A DNA stretch of 5,761 nt from Chloroflexota bacterium (GTDB taxonomy: Bacteria; Chloroflexota; Anaerolineae; Promineifilales; Promineifilaceae): positions 1 through 5,761 of the forward strand of contig QQUD01001048.1 in the NCBI GenBank assembly GCA_008501785.1, read 5' to 3'. The notes beneath the pieces were generated by a model. The model had not been told where the DNA came from. It saw nothing but the letters and a program-made list of their open reading frames with translations, and did not search any database. The first letter of the stretch is position 1. Each line of letters opens with the position of its first letter. Position numbers and translations under genes: made by a program. Positions 1 to 5,315 of the stretch are shown in pieces.

Positions 1-56
1 TTTTAGTACGCAAACCACGTTATGCTCAACGAAAGTGTGGCCCAAGAGGCCCCTCT

Positions 57-89
57 CCGTAATGTAAGTGGGGCGGCTTACGGCTTTTT
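57..89 (+). terminator. Weak hairpin plus T-run, possible terminator
   Basis: CCGTAA at 57-62 can pair with TTACGG at 78-83; an alternative inner pairing is GTAAG 64-68 with CTTAC 77-81. The stem is followed at once by CTTTTT (84-89) on the plus strand. This resembles a rho-independent terminator for a plus-strand gene ending to the left of the window, but the stem is short and the loop long. It may instead simply be the first member of the inverted-repeat block that continues to 174. Confidence 0.25.
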
Positions 90-120
90 GTTCCATTAGA
101 TTTGTATTTGTTGGAACAAA
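87..120. repeat. 9-bp perfect inverted repeat
   Basis: TTTGTTCCA at 87-95 is the exact reverse complement of TGGAACAAA at 112-120, with a 16-base loop. It sits directly between the hairpin at 57-83 and the larger palindrome beginning at 123. No gene overlaps it. It could be a protein-binding site, part of a small non-autonomous repeat element, or an RNA hairpin. Confidence 0.6.
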
Positions 121-122
121 TG

Positions 123-174
123 CCACAAGGGTCGCCCCTACGATTCGACCTCGTGTAGGGGCGGACCCTTGTGG
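123..174. repeat. Dispersed-type GTAGGGGCG palindrome
   Basis: The left arm is CCACAAGGGT (123-132), CGCCCCTA (133-140), CGA (141-143). The right arm is TCG (151-153), TAGGGGCG (156-163), ACCCTTGTGG (165-174). This gives about 21 pairs interrupted only by bulges at 154-155 and 164, around a 7-base loop (144-150). Sequences of the GTAGGGGCG...CGCCCCTAC kind are familiar to me as intergenic palindromes present in many copies in some Chloroflexota and cyanobacterial genomes; copy number cannot be tested here. It lies about 110 bp downstream of the LtrA-family stop codon and could also stop or stabilise that transcript, although no strong T-run follows it on the minus strand. Confidence 0.7.
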
Positions 175-282
175 TCGCCCTCTTCTGCCAAAATCGTAAA
201 GTTGATTTGTCTCATTCTGAACCATGCTGAAATTGCAAATGTAACCTCGATTTTGTACGCCATAGCCTAATTTTGTGGGTTG

Positions 283-1509
283 CTATAGCTGCGTCACGCC
301 ACGAATATGGACCCAAACCGCAATCCCATAAATAACGGGAGCTAGCATGAGTATGATCACGATGAGCAGCAGCGGAATCGTATTCAAGCTTGAAAACCCC
401 AACAGCAGCACGATTCCCCCTGAAATGAAGGTGGCAATGCCGCTGCGGCGATAAAGCTCGAAATATGTTTCAGGTATTTGGATGCTTCTCATCAACACCG
501 CGTTACTGATCAGTGCCAATGAGATCGCGCCCACAAGCAGCCAGCGTATTTCTGGTGCCAACGGTTCTCCCGCTGCTTCCACCACGTTAAAAACGGCCGC
601 GCCGGTGGCGACGATGCCGATGGTCATGGGCAAATGTAGATACATCCAGCCGATTGTTTTCGATTGCGTATTAATGGGTAGGTGTTGAGAAATGGCGTCA
701 AAGTAAAGCCACCACAGTCCGATGGCGATGAGTATGCCTAAAACGGCCGTTATCCCCACCATCCAACTCAAATGCTCATGCGCGCTGACACCGCGCACTA
801 CACTGACCATTACTTCGCCCAAGACGATAATGGTTAACAGACCAAAGCGTTCCACAGCCGATGGGCTAGCCGTATACGCGATCTCTATTTGCGCTTGCAC
901 TTCTGGTCTTGTCCTCGCCTGCATCTGGTTGATAACCATCGGTAATAGGACAGAAAGGAACAAGGCCAACCCCCAAAGGTAAAAACGCCAGGGCATTGGG
1001 ACAAACACGGAACCAACAAATATCAGCGTTGAGATTGACATGTTTACGGTATAGGAACGGGACAACGGGCGATGATGGGGGTCATAAACGCCCGTTCGCC
1101 ACCAGAGATAGGTTAGAATCAGTTGATAGGCGGCAAACGATAGGGCAAAGCCCACCGAACTTTCTCCTAGAGCACCATGGGCAAAAACGGCCATGGCCGC
1201 TACTGTAAACATTTGCAAGAAGGTGAAAACACGGGTGCGAATGTCATTGTTGCCGTGTAACTCATGGTACATGGTGCCATTTACCCAGGCGATCCAGACG
1301 ATTACAAATATGAAGGCAAAGCCTAAAACGCCTGCCAGATTGACGTGGTCTGACAGCGTATGCGCCAATTCAGCGATGAGAATGACATACACCAGGTCAT
1401 AAAACAGCTCTAAAAACGTGACAGAGCGCTCTTCTTCGCGGTCACTGATATTTCTGGGTGGCTGCCACCAAATGCGAATATTTCGTCTCAATGATTGCAT
1501 AATTATCAT
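283..1509 (-). CDS. ltrA: LtrA-family (low temperature requirement A) membrane protein
   Basis: This is a 408-residue polytopic inner-membrane protein of the LtrA family. The family is named after a Listeria gene needed for growth in the cold; its biochemical role is not established. Family hallmarks seen here are the N-terminal LELFYDLV motif (residues 33-40) after a basic/acidic cytoplasmic leader, the central ERFGLLTIIVLGE motif (220-232) and WWLYFD (266-271). About twelve hydrophobic stretches follow one another from residue 35 to 400, and there is no cleaved signal peptide. The leader has an AAGAGAG sequence at 1511-1517, only 1 nt from the first ATG but 10 nt from an in-frame ATG at 1500, so the real start may be residue 4. 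The gene begins 24 bp after the upstream SDR stop codon, suggesting co-transcription. It contains one exact AACGGCCGTT palindrome (742-751) and one partial copy. Family assignment is firm; function is open. Confidence 0.88.
   Translation of the reverse strand: MIIMQSLRRNIRIWWQPPRNISDREEERSVTFLELFYDLVYVILIAELAHTLSDHVNLAGVLGFAFIFVIVWIAWVNGTMYHELHGNNDIRTRVFTFLQMFTVAAMAVFAHGALGESSVGFALSFAAYQLILTYLWWRTGVYDPHHRPLSRSYTVNMSISTLIFVGSVFVPMPWRFYLWGLALFLSVLLPMVINQMQARTRPEVQAQIEIAYTASPSAVERFGLLTIIVLGEVMVSVVRGVSAHEHLSWMVGITAVLGILIAIGLWWLYFDAISQHLPINTQSKTIGWMYLHLPMTIGIVATGAAVFNVVEAAGEPLAPEIRWLLVGAISLALISNAVLMRSIQIPETYFELYRRSGIATFISGGIVLLLGFSSLNTIPLLLIVIILMLAPVIYGIAVWVHIRGVTQL
742..751. repeat. AACGGCCGTT iterated palindrome, copy 1
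   Basis: Exact copy of the decamer palindrome that recurs through the window. It lies inside the LtrA-family gene, where it is read as Thr-Ala-Val. A related shorter copy with the CGGCCG core is at 592-601 in the same gene. Confidence 0.7.
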
Positions 1510-1533
1510 GCTCTCTTGTGTATCATCAATTTG

Positions 1534-2475
1534 TTAACTGTTGTTACGCTGCAAATAATGCACGCCGGTTAATTTCTCGGATGCTTCCCAAAACCGTTTG
1601 AGAATAGCATCATCATCCAACGCATCATTACACTTCTGCTCCGCAGGATAGCCCCGCACGCGCATCGTCTTCGGCCCGTAGAAAACGCCACCTTTTGCCT
1701 CTGGCGCAACCGAGGCATAAAGTTGTGGCAAAACACCCATATCCACATCCTGAGCCATCAATTTACCAAATGTGCCATACAGAATCCGTTCACCCAACGG
1801 GGCATCCGATTGTTCAAGACTGTTGGCCTGTAGATTGGTCATCACCAGACCAGGATGCGATGAATTGGCAATCGTGTCATGCCCTGCTGCTTTGAGACGT
1901 CTGTTTAGCTCAGTGGCAAACACGGCGTTAGCGAGCTTGCTCTGACTATATGCGCTCCACCGACTATAGTTTTCTTTCCCCATCAGGTCGTCAAAATTGA
2001 TTTGACCATTAAAAGCGGCACTGCTAGATGTACTATGAATACGTGCGCCGGGTGTGCTGGTGATGACATCGAGCAGCAAGCCAGTCAACGCGAAGTGTCC
2101 GAGGTGGTTCACACCTAACTGCATCTCAAAGCCATCGGCCGTTTCTGTGCGCGGAATTGCCATCACACCGGCATTGTTGAGCAAAATATCGAGACGATCA
2201 TATTTTGCTTTGAATGCGTCGGCGAAGGCGCGAACTGAATCGAGGCTGGCATTGTCCAATTGCATCACATCGAGTTTGGCGTTTGGGTTGGCTGCTAGAA
2301 CCTCTGCTTTCGCCTGTTCTGCTTTGCTCATGTTACGACACGCCATTACGACGGTTGCGCCTTTGGCAGCAAACGCTTTCGTCGATTCCAGTCCGAGGCC
2401 ACTATTTGCGCCGGTGATGACGATGATTTTATCTGTCAGGTCGGGGATATTTTCTTGATTCCATTTATTGCTCAT
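1534..2475 (-). CDS. SDR-family oxidoreductase, retinol dehydrogenase/WWOX-like
   Basis: This encodes a 313-residue NAD(P)-dependent short-chain dehydrogenase/reductase, probably cytoplasmic, interconverting a carbonyl and an alcohol; the substrate cannot be read from sequence. The Rossmann fold opens with TGANSGLG (residues 21-28). Arg47 in ACRN after the second strand favours NADP. NNAG lies at 100-103, Asn123 in the LGVNHLGHF stretch, the serine run STSSS at 148-152 supplies the catalytic Ser, and YSQSK at 176-180 gives catalytic Tyr176 and Lys180. Length and the VNHLGHF and SHPGLVMTNL stretches match the retinol dehydrogenase, WWOX and protochlorophyllide reductase-like branch. The start at 2475 is preceded by GGAGA seven bases upstream. 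A longer open frame to 2565 exists, but its extra 30 codons translate a repeat element and lack a ribosome site. The gene follows another SDR and precedes the LtrA-family gene, all on the same strand. Confidence 0.9.
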   Translation of the reverse strand: MSNKWNQENIPDLTDKIIVITGANSGLGLESTKAFAAKGATVVMACRNMSKAEQAKAEVLAANPNAKLDVMQLDNASLDSVRAFADAFKAKYDRLDILLNNAGVMAIPRTETADGFEMQLGVNHLGHFALTGLLLDVITSTPGARIHSTSSSAAFNGQINFDDLMGKENYSRWSAYSQSKLANAVFATELNRRLKAAGHDTIANSSHPGLVMTNLQANSLEQSDAPLGERILYGTFGKLMAQDVDMGVLPQLYASVAPEAKGGVFYGPKTMRVRGYPAEQKCNDALDDDAILKRFWEASEKLTGVHYLQRNNS

Positions 2476-2482
2476 GATTGTT

Positions 2483-2487
2483 TCTCC
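2483..2487 (-). promoter_or_regulatory. Ribosome binding site deciding the second SDR start
   Basis: On the minus strand GGAGA lies seven bases before the ATG at 2475. No comparable site precedes the upstream in-frame ATG at 2565, so translation most likely begins at 2475 and the protein starts MSNKWNQEN. Confidence 0.8.
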
Positions 2488-2497
2488 AAAATTAACT

Positions 2498-2584
2498 GAG
2501 ATTTGAGATTCGTGCCTTTGGCACGAGATTGGAGATTTTTTAATCTTGTAACCGAGCGTTACCAATCTCCAATCTCTAATCTCC
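2498..2584. repeat. Heptad-repeat element with nested hairpins
   Basis: This element fills most of the 114-bp gap between the two SDR genes. It opens with GAGATTT GAGATT (2498-2510), then a hairpin TCGTGCC-TTT-GGCACGA (2510-2526), then GAGATTG GAGATTT (2525-2538). After that comes GTAAC-CGAGC-GTTAC (2548-2562) and finally three heptads AATCTCC AATCTCT AATCTCC (2564-2584). GAGATTGGAGATT (2525-2537) is the exact 13-base reverse complement of 2564-2576. It may be a dispersed non-coding repeat or an RNA structure separating expression of the two genes. No T-run makes it a classical terminator. Confidence 0.7.
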
Positions 2585-2589
2585 TGAAT

Positions 2590-3402
2590 TTATGACAGCA
2601 TCCGTTGTTTCATACCGGCGATAAACGCATCATCGCCGACCTGCTGGCGCATGGCGTAGGTTTGTTCCGCATCTTCGCCAATCAGATAGCGTAGTTGTGC
2701 TTTGCCATCCGTTGCTGCCGCATAAATGCCTTCAGCTTGGAATTCAGCGGTGCTGGCGTTTAAGCCAGATTTAGCGAAACTGGCCTGTACTTTGCCCAAA
2801 ATCTCATTGTAATCGGTCAACCCTTCTTTAGCGGCAAAAGTCATTGAACGGCCACCAAAATCTGTAGCCACACCACCTGGCTCGATAATTTTAACCTGAA
2901 TGCCTAATTCACCTAGCTCATAAGAAAGTGATTCCGAGAATCCTTCGACTGCCCATTTTGTGCTGTGGTACATCGTAAACATGGGGAAGGTGATGAGGCC
3001 ACCGATTGATGACACATTCATAAATAGACCGGCATTATTCGCACGGAAGTGAGGTAGAAAAGCACGGGTGACGCTCATAAGGCCAAATACGTTGGTATCA
3101 AATTGGCGCTTGATTTGTTCTGGTGAAGCAGCTTCAAATGGGCCTGCTAGTCCGTACCCAGCATTGTTCAGAACCACATCAACGGTGCCAAAGTCATTTA
3201 GAATTTGCTCAGTGGCGCTGGCAATGGATGATTCGTCGGTGACGTCGAGGGCATAGAGTGATACGTTTTCGAGTTGATTGAGTTCGGTTTCATTTTCGGG
3301 TTTGCGCATGGTGGCTGCAACTTTCCAGTCTTGGGCGGCAAAATGTTTAGCGGTGGCTTTGCCGATGCCTGAACTTGAACCTGTAATGACGATAGTTTTC
3401 AT
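2590..3402 (-). CDS. SDR-family oxidoreductase (classical type)
   Basis: This encodes a 270-residue classical short-chain dehydrogenase/reductase, expected to be soluble and to reduce or oxidise a carbonyl/alcohol pair with NADP(H). Visible elements are the cofactor loop TGSSSGIG (residues 7-14), Arg33 after the second strand (an NADP indicator), LDVTD at 52-56, NNAG at 79-82, catalytic Asn104, Ser132 in NVSSIGG, and Tyr145/Lys149 in YHSTK, followed by the usual EPGGVATDF stretch at about 174-182. The full catalytic tetrad is present and the length is normal. The start is supported by GGAG eight bases upstream (3411-3414). It is the first gene of the minus-strand cluster and diverges from the AraC-family regulator across a 192-bp spacer, so it is the likeliest target of that regulator. 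Substrate is unknown; the general look is of 17-beta-hydroxysteroid or retinol-dehydrogenase-like proteins that are annotated only as SDR. Confidence 0.9.
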   Translation of the reverse strand: MKTIVITGSSSGIGKATAKHFAAQDWKVAATMRKPENETELNQLENVSLYALDVTDESSIASATEQILNDFGTVDVVLNNAGYGLAGPFEAASPEQIKRQFDTNVFGLMSVTRAFLPHFRANNAGLFMNVSSIGGLITFPMFTMYHSTKWAVEGFSESLSYELGELGIQVKIIEPGGVATDFGGRSMTFAAKEGLTDYNEILGKVQASFAKSGLNASTAEFQAEGIYAAATDGKAQLRYLIGEDAEQTYAMRQQVGDDAFIAGMKQRMLS

Positions 3403-3410
3403 TTGCTTTT

Positions 3411-3414
3411 CTCC
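3411..3414 (-). promoter_or_regulatory. Ribosome binding site of the first SDR gene
   Basis: GGAG on the minus strand with an eight-base spacer (AAAAGCAA) before the ATG at 3402. It confirms the start chosen for the 270-residue SDR. Confidence 0.75.
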
Positions 3415-3445
3415 ATATGTTTATTTGATTTTTTTCGTTGTTGTG

Positions 3446-3463
3446 AACAGTATATTTTCTGTT
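3446..3463. promoter_or_regulatory. Candidate operator in the divergent spacer
   Basis: AACAG (3446-3450) and CTGTT (3459-3463) form a short inverted repeat with an 8-base centre that overlaps the proposed -10 box of the SDR promoter. Such a position would suit a regulator site, but AraC-family proteins often bind direct rather than inverted repeats, and 5-base arms can arise by chance. Confidence 0.25.
3449..3454 (-). promoter_or_regulatory. Candidate -10 box for the SDR-SDR-LtrA cluster
   Basis: On the minus strand this reads TATACT, a five-of-six match to TATAAT, placed about 45 bases upstream of the SDR start. The hexamer 17 bases further upstream, TTCATT, is a poor -35. A weak -35 would fit a promoter that needs activation by the adjacent AraC-family protein, but this is inference. 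Confidence 0.35.
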
Positions 3464-3530
3464 TGTGTGGAAATGAATACATAAACTGGCATAATCCTTG
3501 CACAATCTGATATTTTTGGGTCGATTTGTA

Positions 3531-3559
3531 TTGATCTATGCAAAGCTTTTCGCTAAGAT
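3531..3559 (+). promoter_or_regulatory. Candidate promoter of the AraC-family gene
   Basis: TTGATC (3531-3536) and TAAGAT (3554-3559) each match four of six sigma-70 consensus bases and are separated by 17 bases. Initiation would fall near 3566 and leave a short leader of about 30 bases ahead of the ATG at 3595. This also argues against the upstream ATG at 3538, which would lie before the transcript start. Confidence 0.35.
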
Positions 3560-3581
3560 GTTTGCACTTCGGTTATTCACA

Positions 3582-3588
3582 AAAGGAA
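3582..3588 (+). promoter_or_regulatory. Ribosome binding site deciding the AraC start
   Basis: AAAGGAA, with six bases to the ATG at 3595. The in-frame ATG at 3538 has no such site, so the protein most likely starts MTYSEEKMAM. Confidence 0.7.
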
Positions 3589-3594
3589 ATAGCT

Positions 3595-4488
3595 ATGACC
3601 TATTCAGAAGAAAAAATGGCAATGTTTGTGGCTCTGTTGGAGAAACACACACCTGAAGAAGGATTGAATGTAACGGCCGTTCCCGACCTAATCACCTATC
3701 GAAATTCAAGTACGCTGGAAAAATGTGCTTCCGTTTATGAGCAGGGTATTGTGATCTTGGGACAAGGTAAAAAGTATTGCTATGTAGATGGCCAAAAATA
3801 TGATTACAGTGTGGGCAATTATCTATCTCTGTATTTGCCGATGCCGATTGACGTAGAGGTCATTGATGCTAGCCCAGAACGGCCGTTATTGATGGCTGGC
3901 ATTAAAATTGACCTGATTCGGATTGCGAACATTTTGATGAAAATGGATCAGGCTGGGCAACAACCGACGCCAGTTGAGCCATTGACCCCTTCAGTCATCT
4001 TTTCTAAACCTGTTAGCAAAGATCTGTTGGATGCCGTCATTCGTTTGCTTCTTACGTTAGATAATCCAGTAGAGCGAGCGGTATTAGGGGATTCGATTCT
4101 CGATGAACTGTATTTTCGTCTGATTTGTGATGATCAATCGGGATCATTGCAGCGATTGTTGCAGCATCGGGGACAGGTGCAGCAAATTTCTAAGGCGGTG
4201 GACCATATTCATAACCATATGGATAAGGTTGTATCGGTGAATGAACTGGCTAGCTTGGCGAATATGAGCACTTCTGGTTTCCGCAAAACATTCCGGGAGG
4301 TGATGCATATGCCACCGCTGCAATATGCAAAGTCAATCAAGCTAAATCAGGCGCAGACATTTATTCGAGAAGGGAAAAATGCAAGCGAGGCCGGATATTT
4401 AGTTGGCTACAACAGCCCAGCCCAGTTTAGTCGCGAGTACAAGCGGCATTTTGGGTTTGCGCCGTCGGCAACGGTCGCAATGGCTTAA
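3595..4488 (+). CDS. AraC-family transcriptional regulator (AraC_N type, YqhC-like)
   Basis: This encodes a 297-residue DNA-binding regulator. Residues about 20-180 resemble the AraC_N sensor domain: a VYEQGIVILGQGKK strand pair (47-60), a cupin-like GNYLSLYLPMPID stretch (74-86), then a helical linker. Residues about 196-293 form the two helix-turn-helix units of the AraC/XylS domain, the first around VNELASLANMSTSGFRKTF (215-233) and the second around ASEAGYLVGYNSPAQFSREY (263-282), ending in the typical KRHFGFAPS. The domain order and length match E. coli YqhC, which activates aldehyde reductase genes; orthology is not claimed. The gene diverges from an SDR gene, so control of the SDR-SDR-LtrA cluster is the natural inference. 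It is convergent with the GNAT gene, and the two stop codons overlap by 4 bp (4485-4488). It holds two exact AACGGCCGTT copies (3672 and 3878). The ligand is unknown. Confidence 0.9.
   Translation: MTYSEEKMAMFVALLEKHTPEEGLNVTAVPDLITYRNSSTLEKCASVYEQGIVILGQGKKYCYVDGQKYDYSVGNYLSLYLPMPIDVEVIDASPERPLLMAGIKIDLIRIANILMKMDQAGQQPTPVEPLTPSVIFSKPVSKDLLDAVIRLLLTLDNPVERAVLGDSILDELYFRLICDDQSGSLQRLLQHRGQVQQISKAVDHIHNHMDKVVSVNELASLANMSTSGFRKTFREVMHMPPLQYAKSIKLNQAQTFIREGKNASEAGYLVGYNSPAQFSREYKRHFGFAPSATVAMA
3672..3681. repeat. AACGGCCGTT iterated palindrome, copy 2
   Basis: Exact decamer inside the AraC-family gene, read as Thr-Ala-Val. Confidence 0.7.
3878..3887. repeat. AACGGCCGTT iterated palindrome, copy 3
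   Basis: Exact decamer inside the AraC-family gene, read in a different frame from copy 2 (Glu-Arg-Pro-Leu). Two copies in different frames of one gene argue that the DNA word, and not the peptide, is being kept. Confidence 0.7.
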
Positions 4489-5018
4489 TTTGAGAAATTG
4501 GGGTGGAAAACGGCCGTTTTCCCCACATACCGATAACAATCCATGCCAAAATACACCTTTTTCTCTACAAACTGCATACCCACTTTCGTCAACACGCGCT
4601 GCGAAGCCACATTATCAGGATGCACAATGCCCACAATCGAGGTCAGGTTGAGCGTCTCAAAGCCAAATTTCATGCTGGCGATTCCTGCTTCCGTGGCAAA
4701 TCCCCGTCCCCAATAACGGCGATCAATAATAAAATCAATCTCAACTTCATCCGTTTCGGGAAGGTATTGTAAGCCGCAGCGTCCCATCAGCGCACCTGTT
4801 TCTGGCAGCGTCACCGCCCACAGGCCATACCCGTATGTTTGCCAATGATCAAGCAATCGCGTAATCATTTTTTGCACTTGTTCGAGTGTGGGCGGTTGAG
4901 AGCCAGGGAAATATTTGAGGACATCCTCGCCGCTGATGATTTGGTGTAGGGTGGGGGCATTTGTGGGGGAAAACGGCCGTAAACACAATCTTTCTGTCGT
5001 GATGGTTGGAATTTCCAT
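4485..5018 (-). CDS. GNAT acetyltransferase, RimJ/RimL type
   Basis: This encodes a 177-residue cytoplasmic acetyl-CoA-dependent N-acetyltransferase. It begins with the family's TERLCLRPFSPTNAPTL stretch (residues 8-24). The acetyl-CoA loop RYWGRGFATEA is at 101-111 (pattern R-x-x-G-x-G-x-A), and HPDNVASQRVLTKVGM at 133-148 is the conserved C-terminal block of Acetyltransf_3 proteins. Length is normal for the family. The acceptor (ribosomal protein, antibiotic, small amine) cannot be told from sequence. The start codon has only a weak GGA about five bases upstream; a GGGAG lies further away, so translation may be modest. The gene is convergent with the AraC-family gene, overlapping its stop codon by 4 bp, and lies downstream of cysC on the same strand across a roughly 300-bp spacer, so it is probably transcribed on its own. 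It holds one exact and one near-exact iterated palindrome. Confidence 0.9.
   Translation of the reverse strand: MEIPTITTERLCLRPFSPTNAPTLHQIISGEDVLKYFPGSQPPTLEQVQKMITRLLDHWQTYGYGLWAVTLPETGALMGRCGLQYLPETDEVEIDFIIDRRYWGRGFATEAGIASMKFGFETLNLTSIVGIVHPDNVASQRVLTKVGMQFVEKKVYFGMDCYRYVGKTAVFHPNFSN
4505..4522. repeat. 18-bp perfect palindrome containing AACGGCCGTT, copy 4
   Basis: GGAAAACGGCCGTTTTCC is a perfect palindrome around the iterated decamer (4509-4518). It lies in the last codons of the GNAT gene (Lys-Thr-Ala-Val-Phe) and 17 bases past the AraC-family stop codon. In RNA it could fold into a 7-bp stem with a GGCC loop on both convergent transcripts, but no T-run follows, so a terminator role is not claimed. 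Confidence 0.7.
4972..4981. repeat. Near-exact iterated palindrome AACGGCCGTA
   Basis: One mismatch from AACGGCCGTT, near the start of the GNAT gene, read as Leu-Arg-Pro-Phe on the minus strand. Other one-mismatch copies are at 1087-1096 (AACGCCCGTT, core altered), 2134-2143 (ATCGGCCGTT) and 5176-5185 (TACGGCCGTT). Confidence 0.6.
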
Positions 5019-5130
5019 GATCGTCCAAAAAACTCCCTTTTATTTTGATAACGACACCAATCTGGAATCGTAATTGTTTGTTTGGAAAGGCACATCCCCA
5101 ATGTTGAGGAGGCAACTGTCATATTAGACG

Positions 5131-5136
5131 ATTATA
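5131..5136 (-). promoter_or_regulatory. Candidate -10 box for the GNAT gene
   Basis: The minus strand reads a perfect TATAAT here, about 112 bases before the GNAT start codon. No good -35 is found 16-18 bases upstream (CACCAA is the best-placed hexamer). If used, it would give a leader of about 105 bases. Confidence 0.35.
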
Positions 5137-5248
5137 CCGTGTAAATTTTAGATTGGTGATGATGGGGTTGGGAATTACGGCCGTTTTATTTTATTTAGGG
5201 TGTTGGAGAACAGAAGAAGAGTGGTCAAAGACCGAAAAGAAGAGCGGC

Positions 5249-5268
5249 GCGGTCAGGAAACTGTCCGC
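5249..5268. repeat. 8-bp hairpin with a tetraloop
   Basis: On the plus strand GCGGTCAG (5249-5256) pairs with CTGTCCGC (5261-5268) apart from one T-T mismatch, around a GAAA tetraloop of the stable GNRA class. On the minus strand the loop is TTTC and the stem is followed by a pyrimidine-rich CGCTCTTCTTTTC stretch, so it could also help end the cysC transcript. Confidence 0.45.
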
Positions 5269-5282
5269 AGCGGAGTGTTGAA

Positions 5283-5309
5283 ATGGGGAACCTGTAGCAG
5301 GTTCCCCAT
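5283..5309 (-). terminator. Strong hairpin just after cysC, probable terminator
   Basis: ATGGGGAACCTG (5283-5294) and CAGGTTCCCCAT (5298-5309) form a perfect 12-bp stem around a 3-base loop. It begins six bases after the cysC stop codon. The stem is very stable, but on the minus strand only TTC follows it, so it lacks the long T-run of a classical intrinsic terminator. It may work with a protein factor, protect the mRNA end, or be a dispersed palindromic repeat. Confidence 0.5.
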
Positions 5310-5315
5310 CATAAT

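Larger units (their letters stand above)
1..282. other. Left intergenic flank without a gene
   Basis: I see no credible coding sequence here on either strand. The stretch lies downstream of the minus-strand LtrA-family gene and is dominated by three consecutive inverted repeats between 57 and 174, listed separately. The remaining part, 181-282, is AT-rich and shows no ribosome binding site with an open frame and no T-run terminator that I would defend. Any gene to the left of the window is not visible. Confidence 0.6.
5019..5315. other. Spacer between cysC and the GNAT gene
   Basis: I see no convincing gene in these 297 bases. From right to left on the minus strand they hold a 12-bp hairpin next to the cysC stop codon, a second hairpin GCGGACAG-TTTC-CTGACCGC (5249-5268), a small GGTC-AAA-GACC hairpin (5223-5233), one near-exact iterated palindrome (5176-5185) and a TATAAT box ahead of the GNAT gene. 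The segment 5200-5245 is purine-rich on the plus strand. Several stacked hairpins could mean transcription ends here or that a small structured RNA is present; neither is shown. Confidence 0.5.

Noticed and set aside
482..1402. Several plus-strand open frames of 66-86 codons opposite the LtrA-family gene
   Set aside because: They lie antisense to a well-supported membrane protein, lack convincing ribosome sites and show no recognisable domain; they are shadow frames.
2054..2458. 134-codon plus-strand frame opposite the second SDR
   Set aside because: The minus-strand SDR has a complete set of motifs across the same bases; the antisense translation is low-complexity and without family resemblance.
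2498..2584. CRISPR array
   Set aside because: The repeats are seven bases long, contiguous and inverted, with no unique spacers and no cas genes nearby.
3538..3594. Upstream ATG adding 19 residues to the AraC-family protein
   Set aside because: No ribosome site precedes it, it falls upstream of the proposed transcript start, and the ATG at 3595 has a good AAAGGAA site.
4505..4522. Bidirectional intrinsic terminator
   Set aside because: The palindrome is AT-rich outside the core, leaves only a GGCC loop and is not followed by a T-run on either strand beyond its own arm.
5106..5112. Perfect GAGGAGG ribosome-site-like sequence on the plus strand
   Set aside because: No ATG, GTG or TTG start lies at usable spacing; the codon eight bases on is ATA followed by TTA-G, so it is probably coincidental.
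4849..5122. Two overlapping minus-strand frames of 85-88 codons around the GNAT start
   Set aside because: They overlap the GNAT N-terminal coding region in other frames and overlap each other; no domain is recognised.
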